Shown here piece by piece: positions 46,458 through 55,652 of a stretch of DNA of 64,000 nucleotides (within the stretch, counting starts at the first letter, position 1; each line of letters starts with the position of its first letter). The stretch covers positions 310,001 through 374,000 of the forward strand of contig NZ_AUHV01000002.1 in assembly GCF_000423365.1 (NCBI RefSeq). Direction: 5' to 3'. The notes under the pieces are model-generated. The model searched no databases. It had not been told where the DNA came from and was given only the letters and a program-made list of their open reading frames with translations. Source of the stretch: Maritalea myrionectae DSM 19524. GTDB taxonomy: Bacteria; Pseudomonadota; Alphaproteobacteria; Rhizobiales; Devosiaceae. Both the position numbers and the translations under genes were made by a program.

Positions 46458-48185
46458 CTAGTTGCTCAGTTCAGCGACGCGATTGAGGGCGGAAAAATTC
46501 CCGTCAAGTTTCTCGCGGATTTCCTCGATCAGTTCTTCATCATCTTCGTCGGTGAGCTCCAAGGCAATTGCCCATTGGAATTTGGCTTCCCGTTTGCGAT
46601 CAACCTGCCAGTAGGCATCGCCCAAATGGTCGTTGATGGTCGGATCGCTAGGGCTTAGGCGCGCGGCGCGTTCCAATGTTTCCACAGCCTCTTCAAACCG
46701 CTCCAGCCGATAATAGGCCCAGCCCAAGCTATCGACGATATAGCCATCCTCAGGACGCAAAGAGACCGCCTGCTCAATCATTTCCAGCGCCCGTTCCAGC
46801 TGCATTTCCTGATCTACCCAGCTATAGCCCAAATAGTTTAGCACCTGGGGTTGATCGGGATTGAGTTCGAGTGCTTTCAAGAAATCGCTTTCGGCCTTTT
46901 CCCAAACACCATCACGTTCGTTCGCAATGCCGCGCACATAATAGAGATGCCAATCGATTGGCCGCTCGCCGCCGGTCATCTCCAGCGCTTTGTCATATGC
47001 CTTTGCCGCTTCGTTATAGCGCTTATCGCGCCGCAACGCATCGCCAAGGGCAATCACAGCGGTCAGATTATCTGGCATGGTGTTGGCCAAATTAGAAAGC
47101 TTGCGAATGGCCTCGCCAATATCGCCAATTTCCTGTAAATTTTCGGCCGTACGCACCAGCGCTTGGCCGTGCAATGGCGATTTGCGATCTACCCGGCCAT
47201 AGAGCTGATTGGCGATTTCATAGCGTTCGGCCCGCTCCATGAGATCGGCGATGGAAAATGTAATCAGGTCTGATTTGGGGTGCAAAAAGCTCGCCAACCG
47301 CATCAACACAATGGAGATGTCAGACGCTTGTTCGCGCGACAACGCAGACGACAGGCCACGCAGCGTTTCCGCCGCGCCTTGCTGCACATTATCGGCCATG
47401 CGGCCCGGGCGCTTCTTGGCCGCGAGATTTGCTGCCAACGTATCAATATTCACATGGCTGAGGCCACGATCATAGTAACGTTGGATAACGTCCTTTGCAT
47501 CATCGTGCCGCCCCTGATTGCCCAAAAAGCGCGCATAGGCTTCAACAATGCGAAACACAAACGGATCGGCTTCATATGCCTGTTGGTACAGCTTGTCGGC
47601 CAGTTCGGCATTGCCGGACAGATCTGCCATCAAAGCAGATTGGAATACTAAAAAGTTTTTGAAGCCAGGCTGGCTGATCGGTTCCAGATTTTCAACGGCG
47701 GCGCGCCCATCAACTTCTTCAACAATCGCCCAAGACCAGATCACATTGCCCGTGATGCCAAACAAGGAATCCTTTGACATGCCTTCAAGCGATTTAAGCG
47801 CTGAAGCGTAACGGCGTTCCTTAAGCGCCACCACGCCAACGGCGATGCGGGCAAGCTCGTTTTCAGGCTCAATACTCAGCAATTGCTTTGCGACCGTTTC
47901 AGCCTCTTCGATGCGGCCAGCAGAGACCAGCGCAACAAAGGCTCGGTCCAACAGCGCAATATTGCCCCAATCTGCCTCCAATGCGTCGAGGAAATAGGAG
48001 GCGGCCAAATCATTTTCACGGTCTTCAAACGCGCCACGACCCGCCAAATAGCTGCCCGAAATTGACGGATGATAAAGCGAAAATTGTTCAAGATTAATTG
48101 TGTCTTGCGCTTGCGCATGCACGTTTAGTCCCAACACCATTGCTGAAGCCAGAAAAAGGTGTTGCAGTTTTTTTGAACAATTCAT
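46458..48185 (-). CDS. Exported TPR-repeat protein
   Basis: 575 residues: a signal peptide (LFLASAMVLGLNVHAQAQ), then tetratricopeptide repeats through most of the length; clear units are seen between about 370 and 560, such as KRYNEAAKAYDKAL, WEKAESDFLKALELNPDQP and LGWAYYRLERFEEAVETLERA. It is probably a periplasmic or outer-membrane-associated scaffold. A TPR gene before ispE is a conserved Rhizobiales arrangement. ATG 48185 is taken; GTG 48188 is also in frame. Confidence 0.88.
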   Translation of the reverse strand: MNCSKKLQHLFLASAMVLGLNVHAQAQDTINLEQFSLYHPSISGSYLAGRGAFEDRENDLAASYFLDALEADWGNIALLDRAFVALVSAGRIEEAETVAKQLLSIEPENELARIAVGVVALKERRYASALKSLEGMSKDSLFGITGNVIWSWAIVEEVDGRAAVENLEPISQPGFKNFLVFQSALMADLSGNAELADKLYQQAYEADPFVFRIVEAYARFLGNQGRHDDAKDVIQRYYDRGLSHVNIDTLAANLAAKKRPGRMADNVQQGAAETLRGLSSALSREQASDISIVLMRLASFLHPKSDLITFSIADLMERAERYEIANQLYGRVDRKSPLHGQALVRTAENLQEIGDIGEAIRKLSNLANTMPDNLTAVIALGDALRRDKRYNEAAKAYDKALEMTGGERPIDWHLYYVRGIANERDGVWEKAESDFLKALELNPDQPQVLNYLGYSWVDQEMQLERALEMIEQAVSLRPEDGYIVDSLGWAYYRLERFEEAVETLERAARLSPSDPTINDHLGDAYWQVDRKREAKFQWAIALELTDEDDEELIEEIREKLDGNFSALNRVAELSN

Positions 48186-48360
48186 CACGTTTGGGACAGC
48201 CCTTATTTGATTTGGATTCGGTCAAACATATTTATGGCGCATAGATTGGCGATTTTATGGCTAATACGCAAGGATATGCGTTTAAAAATCAGGTAAAAAA
48301 CCGTTCAATTCTGACGGGAAACGCTATGCGGCACCCCAATGATGGGCTATTAGTAATTTT

Positions 48361-49302
48361 ATGAGCGAAAATGCCCCACCACCAAATGATGAGACCGATC
48401 GCGGCGCCTTCGCACCGGTGCCCGGCGCTGCCTATTTGGATGCAGATTCGGCCAGTCTTGCGGGTCTGTTGGAATGGTATGAGGCAATGGGTGTGGATTT
48501 GGCGCTTGAAGATGAGGCCATTGATCGGTTCGCCGCCCCGAAAATTTCGCATAGTGCACAACCAGTGGCTGCATCGCCCAGCGCCCCGCAACAACCTGCT
48601 TCGAGCGGTTCACCGCAGGGCACTTCAACCGGCTTGATCTCAAATCCTCTTTTACAAGAGGACACCAAAAAACCTGTGGTGCGACAGCAAAACTTGGCTG
48701 GCAAAGCTGAAATTGAAGTGGCGCAAAAAACAGCAGCAAGCGCCAATAGTCTTGATGAATTGCGCGACGCCCTTGCCCATTTTGATGCGTGTCCGCTAAA
48801 GCGCCATGCAGACAAACTTGTGTTTGGCGAAGGGCCCGCGGATGCCAAAATCATGGTGGTTGGCGGCGCGCCGCGCACGCAGGATGATTTGGCCGGCCTG
48901 CCCTTCCAAGGCAATGAAGGGGCATTGTTGCAAAAGATTTTGGCCGCAATTCAACTCGATATTGAAACGGTTTATCGCACCAATATTTTGCCATGGCGCC
49001 CGGCAGGGGACCGTCGCCCCTCGCCGATTGAACGTGACATCTGCCTGCCCTTTTTCCAGCGGCAAGTGGGGCTGATCAAACCGCAATTTATCCTTTGTTT
49101 GGGCGAACAGGCGGCCCATGCCGTACTCAACCAAAAGGGCAGCATTTTGCGCCTGCGCGGTCAGGCCCATGCGGTCGAAATTGATGGCCACGCTGCCAAT
49201 GCCTTTGCCACGCTCAACCCCTCGCATTTGCTCAACAAACCCGCACAAAAAGCGTTGGTTTGGCATGACATGTTGAAATTAAAACGCGCGCTCAGCGCCT
49301 AA
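48361..49302 (+). CDS. Uracil-DNA glycosylase family protein, degenerate catalytic motif
   Basis: 313 residues. An N-terminal extension of about 130 residues (Ala/Ser/Pro-rich) precedes a family 4/5-type UDG fold: KLVFGEGPADAKIMVVGGAP, LAGLPFQGNEGALL, TNILPWRPAGDRRPSP and ILCLGEQAA. The usual GEAPG motif reads GGAPR (168-172), losing the catalytic Glu, and the late HPAYLL-type motif reads NPSHLL. The protein may bind rather than excise uracil, or use another residue. It overlaps no neighbour; moaB follows after 11 nt. Confidence 0.8.
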   Translation: MSENAPPPNDETDRGAFAPVPGAAYLDADSASLAGLLEWYEAMGVDLALEDEAIDRFAAPKISHSAQPVAASPSAPQQPASSGSPQGTSTGLISNPLLQEDTKKPVVRQQNLAGKAEIEVAQKTAASANSLDELRDALAHFDACPLKRHADKLVFGEGPADAKIMVVGGAPRTQDDLAGLPFQGNEGALLQKILAAIQLDIETVYRTNILPWRPAGDRRPSPIERDICLPFFQRQVGLIKPQFILCLGEQAAHAVLNQKGSILRLRGQAHAVEIDGHAANAFATLNPSHLLNKPAQKALVWHDMLKLKRALSA

Positions 49303-49313
49303 TGCTGTGAGTT

Positions 49314-49865
49314 ATGATGTTCAAGTTCAAAATTGACGAAACCAAAACCCTGATCCCGCTGCATATTGCCATTTTGGCCGTGTCTGACACGCGCACGCTG
49401 GAAAATGACGATAGCGGCGCGCTGTTGAAATCGATGATTGAGGAAAGCGGCCACAAAGTTCTGGATCGGCAAATCGTCAAAGACGATGTGGACGCTATTC
49501 GCGGCGTGGTGGAGTCATGGCTCGCGGATGAAAACATTGATGTGGTGATCACCACAGGCGGCACGGGCTTTGCCAAGCGTGACGTGACCCCGGAGGCGCT
49601 GGAGCCACTGTTCGATAAACGCATTGATGGCTTTTCCGTGCTGTTCCACCAATATTCAGCCGCGCAGATTGGCACTTCCACTTTGCAAAGTCGCGCGACC
49701 GCGGGTTTGGCGCGGGACACGCTGGTGTTCTGCCTGCCCGGCTCCAAAGGTGCCTGTCGCGATGGCTGGCAGGGCGTGATTCATTATCAATTGGATAGCC
49801 GCCACAAGCCGTGCAATTTCATTGATAATATCCCCCGCCTAAATATGGCGCCAGACCATGATTGA
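49314..49865 (+). CDS. moaB: Molybdenum cofactor biosynthesis protein B
   Basis: 183 residues of the MoaB/MogA fold, which adenylates molybdopterin. The diagnostic TTGGTGFAKRDVTPEAL is near residues 80-96, with AVSDTRT early and FCLPGSKGACRDGW late. ATG 49314 or ATG 49317 are equally possible. No other moco genes are adjacent. Confidence 0.93.
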   Translation: MMFKFKIDETKTLIPLHIAILAVSDTRTLENDDSGALLKSMIEESGHKVLDRQIVKDDVDAIRGVVESWLADENIDVVITTGGTGFAKRDVTPEALEPLFDKRIDGFSVLFHQYSAAQIGTSTLQSRATAGLARDTLVFCLPGSKGACRDGWQGVIHYQLDSRHKPCNFIDNIPRLNMAPDHD

Positions 49866-49884
49866 CGGGGTCTTGCCCCGTTTC
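49865..49884 (+). terminator. Possible weak terminator after moaB
   Basis: ACGGGG/CCCCGT stem with a 5-nt loop starts in the moaB stop codon; only TTTCC follows, so termination may be weak. Confidence 0.35.
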
Positions 49885-50011
49885 CGGCGCGGTTGAATTT
49901 CTTAAAATCGCGTTAAATGTTCTTTTTTTGTTCTCATTTCTGTGCTAAGAATCGGTTCTGAACTGATTTGAACTGAGCGCGCTTGTTTGCGCCAAAGGCA
50001 CGGAGACTAAA

Positions 50012-51166
50012 ATGGGAATGAACGCAGTATTTCCGCCCTCACCGGAAAGCCTGGCGCGCATTGCGAAAAGCGGCGATGCGGATGTGTTGTCGCGCACCAT
50101 TATCGCACCACATCTTAATCGCGGGCGCGGCGCACAATCCAACCAGACCTCAAAGTTCGAGCCTTATAGCCGCGAAGCCGTTGATGATGGCTGGGGCAAT
50201 CTTGAGGCGCTTGTGTCCGTCAAAACCAATGTGCGGGACGAAAAGTCCAAATCGATCATCACCAAAAATGACTCGCCAGACATTCATTTTGATCGCTCGA
50301 TCAACCCCTATCGCGGGTGTGAGCATGGCTGCGTTTATTGCTTTGCCCGCCCCACCCACACTTATCTGGGCCATTCGGCAGGGTTGGATTTTGAGCGTGA
50401 GCTTTATGCCAAAACCAATGCGGCTGATCGGCTTTATGAAGCATGGCTGAATAAGAAATACAGCGTGAAGCCCATTGCCATTGGCACCAATACGGATCCT
50501 TACCAGCCGATTGAGCGCGACAAGAAGATCATGCGCGCTTTGCTCGAAAAGTTCGTGGCACATAAGCACCCGATCACCATCACCACCAAATCCAGCCTGA
50601 TTGTGCGGGATTTGGATTTATTGACCGAGTTGGCCAAGCAAAATCTGGTGCATGTCACCATGTCCATCACCTCGCTGGATCATATCCTGTCGCGGAAGTT
50701 GGAGCCTCGTGCGTCCTCACCCGCACGGCGGCTGGAAGCGGTGGAATTGCTCACGGCGGCGGGCATCCCCGTTTCTGTGGCAGTGGCCCCCATCATTCCG
50801 GCGATCAATGATGCGGAGATTGAGAAGATTTTGGCCGCGGCCTCTGCCAATGGGGCAAGTGGCGCCGCGATGATCATGTTGCGCCTGCCCGGCGAAGTGC
50901 GGCAATTGTTCCGCGAGTGGCTATTGCGGCACTATCCGGATCGGTTACGTCACGTGCTCAATCTGGTGCGCGATGTGCGTCAGGGCCGCGAAAATGATCC
51001 GCGCTTTCATTCGCGCATGGCGGGGCAAGGCCCCTATGCCTTCTCGCTACAACGCCGATTTGATCTGGCGGTGGAGCGCTATGGCATGAAAAAACGCCTG
51101 CCGCATTTGCGCACGGACCTGTTCACACCTCCAAAAGTGGAAGACCCGCAGCTAAGTCTGTTTTAG
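50012..51166 (+). CDS. PA0069-family radical SAM protein
   Basis: 384 residues with the radical SAM cluster motif CEHGCVYC (in NPYRGCEHGCVYCFARP, about residue 100-116), as in the PA0069/Rv2578c group related to spore photoproduct lyase. Other marks: IGTNTDPYQPIE, TKSSLIVRD and a C-terminal LRTDLF tail. The substrate is unknown. GGAGAC lies upstream of ATG 50012. Confidence 0.88.
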   Translation: MGMNAVFPPSPESLARIAKSGDADVLSRTIIAPHLNRGRGAQSNQTSKFEPYSREAVDDGWGNLEALVSVKTNVRDEKSKSIITKNDSPDIHFDRSINPYRGCEHGCVYCFARPTHTYLGHSAGLDFERELYAKTNAADRLYEAWLNKKYSVKPIAIGTNTDPYQPIERDKKIMRALLEKFVAHKHPITITTKSSLIVRDLDLLTELAKQNLVHVTMSITSLDHILSRKLEPRASSPARRLEAVELLTAAGIPVSVAVAPIIPAINDAEIEKILAAASANGASGAAMIMLRLPGEVRQLFREWLLRHYPDRLRHVLNLVRDVRQGRENDPRFHSRMAGQGPYAFSLQRRFDLAVERYGMKKRLPHLRTDLFTPPKVEDPQLSLF

Positions 51167-51247
51167 GATTCCCCTATCCTTTGGCCCGCTAGCCAACAGA
51201 CTTAGCTTCCCTACCAGAGTGACCGCCCCAATTGTCGTGCCCCGCAC

Positions 51248-51263
51248 GGTACTCCAACGCTTT
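51248..51263 (+). repeat. Direct repeat copy A flanking the CPBP gene
   Basis: GGTACTCCAACGCTTT; 15 of 16 bases match copy B at 52286-52301. Confidence 0.45.
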
Positions 51264-51348
51264 TGGGGTGGCACTCTGGATATTTTTGGATGCGCTTTGG
51301 GCAGCACGCTGCGCACATCGCATTCTTTTAAATGCATTGACGCACAAA

Positions 51349-52197
51349 CTAGGTGGTTTCAGGAATGACTCTGACCACCGCATTGCTTCGGGAGAACATT
51401 TCGCCGCGATAAAACCAGGTGACCAATGCGGCGATGCCAACAAGAATGTATGTGTCCCAAGGCTGTCCATCGGGCCAGAACGGAATGTTGAGCTGCCAGT
51501 GCAGGAGAACTGGCAACAGTAGCGAACCTTTGGATCTGTTAAAGATGGGCGTCACCAAAACAGCAGCCGCCATGCAGCCCACAAGGAATGTAGCGAAATC
51601 CCAACTTGAATGGACGACGCCCGCTAGGAAAAAGGCCGGTAGGTGCCAAACGCCCCACACCAGGCCAATCAATATACCAACCCAAAATGGTGCTATGAAT
51701 CGTTGAAGCAGCGGCTGGGCCACCCCGCGCCACCCCAATTCTTCCATCGGGCCGAGAAACAGCATAACCGCAGTGATCAGGAAAGCCACGGCAAGCCCCT
51801 CTTCGGGCAACTCAGCCAAAATCCCGCCGCCCTTGATCAGTGATCCAATGACAAAGAGCAGCGGCAAGCCGAACAGGATCAACAGCCACCAATGCAGAGC
51901 GGTGCGCCAGAGCAGCAGCCGCGACAGAAAAGCCCGCAGGCCTTTCAGCCCCGTAAAGGCCAAAACCAGAATGACGCCAGCAATAGCCGGCCCCCACGTC
52001 CCGATCACAAAGAGCGGATGCAGGCCCGTCAGTTCCCCAAACCTCGGCTCCATCCAATCAGGGAAATAAATGTAGGCCCCACCAATTCCCCAAGTGATCG
52101 CAAAGGTCAGAATGACAAACATGAGAATTGCACCCGACGGCAAGTCGCCTGTGGGCTGGTGTGAACCGCCAAATTCGCGTGATGAGTTTTGCGCCAT
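51349..52197 (-). CDS. CPBP family intramembrane metalloprotease
   Basis: 282 residues, about eight hydrophobic segments. The Abi/CPBP motifs are visible: EELGWRG with the Glu pair and Arg (MEELGWRGVAQPLL), and GVWHLPAF with a His. Such proteins are CAAX-type proteases or bacteriocin-immunity proteins. ATG 52197 with GGGGA 8 nt upstream is chosen; ATG 52203 is close by. The gene is flanked by short repeats and a REP-like cluster, so may be a recent insertion. Confidence 0.85.
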   Translation of the reverse strand: MAQNSSREFGGSHQPTGDLPSGAILMFVILTFAITWGIGGAYIYFPDWMEPRFGELTGLHPLFVIGTWGPAIAGVILVLAFTGLKGLRAFLSRLLLWRTALHWWLLILFGLPLLFVIGSLIKGGGILAELPEEGLAVAFLITAVMLFLGPMEELGWRGVAQPLLQRFIAPFWVGILIGLVWGVWHLPAFFLAGVVHSSWDFATFLVGCMAAAVLVTPIFNRSKGSLLLPVLLHWQLNIPFWPDGQPWDTYILVGIAALVTWFYRGEMFSRSNAVVRVIPETT

Positions 52198-52285
52198 TGT
52201 CATTGTCCCCCGCACCAACACTGCCCCATGATTGCAGGCTAGGCCCTTGCTGGCCTTGACTTCGATCAAATGGCAAATTGTGCTC

Positions 52286-52301
52286 GGCACTCCAACGCTT
52301 T
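52286..52301 (+). repeat. Direct repeat copy B flanking the CPBP gene
   Basis: GGCACTCCAACGCTTT, in the same orientation as copy A, 1,038 nt away. Confidence 0.45.
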
Positions 52302-52373
52302 CGCGCAAACGGTTGGGTACTCTTTGGGGGGAGATTTTCCGCTCACGGTTGAGCCGCGGCTCTTCTCCTCACA

Positions 52374-52388
52374 CCGGACTTGATCCGG
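52374..52388. repeat. REP-like palindrome 1
   Basis: CCGGA-CTTGA-TCCGG, a perfect stem with the CTTGA loop seen in common alphaproteobacterial intergenic repeats. Confidence 0.5.
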
Positions 52389-52439
52389 GCTCAGTTTAGT
52401 GCTGGTGATCATGGCACCGTTTGGACCGCCTCCACCACC

Positions 52440-52470
52440 GTCATCCTCGGGCTTGACCCGGGGATCCAGG
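52440..52470. repeat. REP-like palindrome 2
   Basis: The core CTCGGGCTTGACCCGGGG sits between GTCATC and ATCCAG, the familiar frame of intergenic REP-like repeats. The CTTGA loop is shared with element 1. Confidence 0.6.
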
Positions 52471-52521
52471 CAAGCGCTATTCAAGTCCCCACTGTTTCAG
52501 ATTTGCGGTGTTGAAACTCCT

Positions 52522-52550
52522 ATCTGGATTCCCGCCTTCGCGGGAATGAC
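52522..52550. repeat. REP-like palindrome 3
   Basis: ATTCCCGC-CTTC-GCGGGAAT, a perfect 8-bp stem flanked by CTGG and GAC. It is the widespread GTCATTCCCGCGAAGG-type repeat in reverse orientation. Confidence 0.65.
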
Positions 52551-52641
52551 GATGTATATCCATGTATAAAACCAAAACTACAGCGCTACCCCTGAGCCGC
52601 ACCAACCTAAACCCAGTGTCGCAGCGGAGCTCGCCTCCCCC

Positions 52642-53376
52642 TCAAATCGTCTGATAAAACGGCCGATAGATCCCGGTAAACACCTCTTTCGGGCGCAAGG
52701 TGAAACTGCCCTCCACCAACCTCGCTTGTTTAATCCGATCTATACGGAAAACGCGGGAATTGTCGCGGAGATGGTCCCAGGCGATAATGTACCAGATCGG
52801 CCAGTTGAGCAGGATGAATTGCGCTTCGATCACGCGTGTGCGGCGCTCCATTGCTTCGTTTTGATAGTCAATCTCCAGCAGGTTTTGCTGCAAAAACGCT
52901 TCGGCGATGCGTTCTGAGATGTGCTGTGGTGGGGGCGCATATTCGGAGAGCATAAATTTATTGGCGTTATCGCCAATCATCACGCGTTTGCGGATATTGC
53001 TGATGGCACTGCGTTGCTTTTGTGGAAAGGCCTGAAACAGCTTTTGCTTGATGGCTTTCAGATTGCCGGTGAGCAGCGGCGATTGCAGGCTTTCCACGAT
53101 GGCCAGAGAAAGGATCAGCTCGATCACTTCATAATGGCTCAGATTCAGCCGCTCGACGCCCCATCTACCATCCAGTCGAATGCCGCCGCCGCGCCCCCTG
53201 TCCGACTCGATGGGGTAGCCTGCCTCTTTCAACGCCGCCAGTTCCCGCATCAAGGTGCGTTGGCTGATGCCCAATTGCGCCCGCAAATCGTCGGTCGTCC
53301 AATGATCATCGGATCGCAGAAGCCCCAAAAGGCGCGCGCGCCGTTCGGCCCGTTTTTCAAAATTGCTATCGCTCAT
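52642..53376 (-). CDS. WYL-domain HTH transcriptional regulator (YafY-like)
   Basis: 244 residues: an N-terminal HTH_11 (WTTDDLRAQLGISQRTLMREL), a central linker and a WYL domain (EAQFILLNWPIWYIIAWDHL, RVFRIDRIKQ). The strict WYL tripeptide is replaced by WYI. Such proteins sense a ligand, often nucleic-acid related. It is divergent from the epoxide-hydrolase-like gene, which it probably regulates. ATG 53376 is preferred; 53412 is in frame. Confidence 0.88.
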   Translation of the reverse strand: MSDSNFEKRAERRARLLGLLRSDDHWTTDDLRAQLGISQRTLMRELAALKEAGYPIESDRGRGGGIRLDGRWGVERLNLSHYEVIELILSLAIVESLQSPLLTGNLKAIKQKLFQAFPQKQRSAISNIRKRVMIGDNANKFMLSEYAPPPQHISERIAEAFLQQNLLEIDYQNEAMERRTRVIEAQFILLNWPIWYIIAWDHLRDNSRVFRIDRIKQARLVEGSFTLRPKEVFTGIYRPFYQTI

Positions 53377-53490
53377 CAAACTAATATGCCAGAAAATGGC
53401 ATATTTTTCCATAGTGTCCTATCAGCGAAGTAGTTCGCGGTGAAATAAGACCAAGCGCCCTGATGTGGAGCAGAACGAGCAGGTAGACAA

Positions 53491-54444
53491 ATGGACACGA
53501 TGATTAAATCAACCGAATTTCCGAACCCCACGATGATTGCTGTAAATGGTGTGGAACTGGAGGTGTTTGAAGCCGGGCAGGACAATAAGGGCAACCCGAT
53601 TGTGCTTTGCCATGGTTGGCCCGAACATGCCTTTGCCTGGCGGCATCAAGTGCCCGCCCTCGTGGCGGCGGGGTATCATGTCATCGTGCCCAATCAGAGG
53701 GGATATGGCAATTCATCCTGCCCCGCAGAGGTGACCGCCTATGACATTGCGCACCTCACCGACGACCTCGCCGCACTGCTCGATCATTATGGGTATGATG
53801 ACGCGATTTTTGTTGGCCATGATTGGGGCGCCAATGTGGTGTGGTGCATGGCCCAGTTACACCCGAAGCGTGTGCGCAAGATCATCAATTTGGCCCTGCC
53901 CTATCAGGCGCGGACGGAAAAGCCATGGATCGAATTTTTGGAAGAGATATTTGGCGGCGATCATTATTTTGTGCATTTCAACCGTCAACCAGGCGTGGCG
54001 GATGCGGTACTGGATCAAAATACCAAACGCTTCCTCAGCAATTTGTTCCGCAAAAATGTGCCGCTTGCCCCGCCGGAACCGGGCAATATGATGATCAACC
54101 TTGCCGAGGCCGAAGATGCCCCGGGCGATCCTCTATTGAACGAGGATGAATTGGCGGTGCTGGTAGATGCCTTTGAGCAAAATGGCTTCACCAGCAGCAT
54201 CAATTGGTATCGCAATATGGACCGCAACTGGCACTTACTCGCCGATGTCGACCCGATCATGCAGCAGCCGACATTGATGATTTATGGCGAGCGGGACATG
54301 ATCCCGAAGGCTGAAAATCTAACAGACTTCGTGCCCAATCTGGATGTTGTGAGCCTTGATTGCGGCCACTGGATTCAGCAGGAAAAGCCAGAAGAAACCA
54401 ACCAAGCCATTTTGAATTGGCTTGAAACGCAAAGCGCCAGCTAG
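53491..54444 (+). CDS. Alpha/beta hydrolase, epoxide hydrolase-like
   Basis: 317 residues. The oxyanion motif HGWPE is near residue 45, and the nucleophile elbow GHDWGAN has Asp, as in epoxide hydrolases and haloalkane dehalogenases. A cap-domain Tyr (SSINWYRN) and the late His in DCGHWIQQEKPEE complete the expected set. It is probably a soluble epoxide hydrolase; the substrate is unknown. ATG 53500 is an alternative start. Confidence 0.88.
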   Translation: MDTMIKSTEFPNPTMIAVNGVELEVFEAGQDNKGNPIVLCHGWPEHAFAWRHQVPALVAAGYHVIVPNQRGYGNSSCPAEVTAYDIAHLTDDLAALLDHYGYDDAIFVGHDWGANVVWCMAQLHPKRVRKIINLALPYQARTEKPWIEFLEEIFGGDHYFVHFNRQPGVADAVLDQNTKRFLSNLFRKNVPLAPPEPGNMMINLAEAEDAPGDPLLNEDELAVLVDAFEQNGFTSSINWYRNMDRNWHLLADVDPIMQQPTLMIYGERDMIPKAENLTDFVPNLDVVSLDCGHWIQQEKPEETNQAILNWLETQSAS

Positions 54445-54460
54445 GCGCGCTGGCTTCGCA

Positions 54461-54490
54461 AAAAGCCCGCCGGTTTTCCGGCGGGCTATT
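54461..54490. terminator. Bidirectional terminator between epoxide hydrolase and mscS
   Basis: AGCCCGCCGG/CCGGCGGGCT, a perfect 10-bp stem with TTTT loop, between convergent genes. On the minus strand it is followed by TTTTTG; the plus side has ATTGCTTT. Confidence 0.8.
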
Positions 54491-54507
54491 GCTTTGGCCG
54501 ATTGGTC

Positions 54508-55314
54508 TTAGCCTTCTTTTTGAATTTCCACAGAGTGGGGATATGGAATGGAGATGCCGTCCTTGTCGAACGCTTCTTTCACCGCCTTGGTCATCGCAAA
54601 TTTGAGGTTCCAGTAATCTGCGGTATTGCACCAAAGCCGCGCCGTGATGTCGACGCTGCTGTCACCCAGATTGGTCACGCGAAACCACGGTTCCGGCGTG
54701 TCCAGAACGCGCCCATCGGCCTTGGCCACATCTTCAATAATCTTCATCGCCTTATCCGCATCATCACCATAATCAATGCCAAAGGTCAGGTCGCAGCGGC
54801 GGGTTTTATGGTGTGAATAGTTGGTGATGATCGCGCCCCAGGCTTGGCCATTGGGAATGATGATTTGCACATTGTCGGGCGTCACAAGTTCGGTCACAAA
54901 CAGATTTATGTCGACCACTGTGCCTGCCGTGCCGGCCACATCAACAAATTGTCCGTTTTTGTAGGGCCGGAAAATAATCAGCATAAAACCAGCGGCCAAA
55001 TCAGACAGGGTGCCTTGTAGCGCAAGGCCGATGGCCAAGGTGGCCGCGCCCATAACGGCCACAAGCGACGTGGCTTCGATGCCGAACAGCCCGAGCACGG
55101 CGATCAGCACCATTAAAAGGATGACCCATTTAACAATGGCGGCGGCAAAATTGCCGATCGTGTCGTCAATGCGGGGGTTTGCGGCCACATTTTTGCGCAC
55201 CAGTCCGGAAACGGCGCCAGCCACGATCCACCCCACAATCAGGATGATCAGTGCTTTGATTGCATTGAACACTATCGGGCCGTAGCCCATCGCCATTTCA
55301 GACACCTGATCCAT
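54508..55314 (-). CDS. Small-conductance mechanosensitive channel (MscS family)
   Basis: 268 residues: three membrane helices (about 15-35, 58-80, 88-115, the last the Gly/Ala-rich pore helix GAATLAIGLALQGTLSDLAAG), then the beta domain (GQFVDVAGTAGTVVDINLF, IIPNGQAWGAIITNYS) and an alpha/beta C-terminal domain. It releases solutes under hypo-osmotic stress. AAGGAGA lies 7 nt before the ATG. Confidence 0.93.
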   Translation of the reverse strand: MDQVSEMAMGYGPIVFNAIKALIILIVGWIVAGAVSGLVRKNVAANPRIDDTIGNFAAAIVKWVILLMVLIAVLGLFGIEATSLVAVMGAATLAIGLALQGTLSDLAAGFMLIIFRPYKNGQFVDVAGTAGTVVDINLFVTELVTPDNVQIIIPNGQAWGAIITNYSHHKTRRCDLTFGIDYGDDADKAMKIIEDVAKADGRVLDTPEPWFRVTNLGDSSVDITARLWCNTADYWNLKFAMTKAVKEAFDKDGISIPYPHSVEIQKEG

Positions 55315-55652
55315 ATTTATTTCTCCTTAGTTCTTGGCTCGTCTCAGACTTGGTCTTGATTTGTATCGATACGTTATCAGCCGGCAAATCGGTTTGAAAG
55401 TCGCTCACGATTGCTTTCAGCGACCCTGTTGCCGCTCTCCATGACACATAGGGATATAGGTACCAGCATGATCCATTGCCCTTCAAAATCCAATCTATTC
55501 GGCGGCTCACGACGAGCGTATTTTGGGTGGCGCGCACCGGGCGATGGAATGATTTGCTAATAAAGATTCTTCGGATTCTCACATGTGTGATATAGGTGGT
55601 GACCTAGCGCGCAATCGTGCGCGCCTGTTCCGATACTGATTGGACTTACATC
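55315..55652. other. 338-nt intergenic region
   Basis: Divergent starts of mscS and a small protein gene. A 94-codon minus-strand frame here is not convincing. A CACATGTG palindrome and a GCGCGC-AATCGT-GCGCGC hairpin (near 55607-55624) are seen; no regulator can be named. Confidence 0.4.

Larger units (their letters stand above)
52198..52641. other. 444-nt intergenic with repeat elements
   Basis: No gene is supported. It holds copy B of the CPBP flanking repeat and three REP-like hairpins, annotated separately. Confidence 0.6.

Noticed and set aside
55298-55582. 94-codon minus-strand ORF
   Set aside because: No ribosome binding site, unusual composition, overlaps the mscS start region; no recognisable domain.
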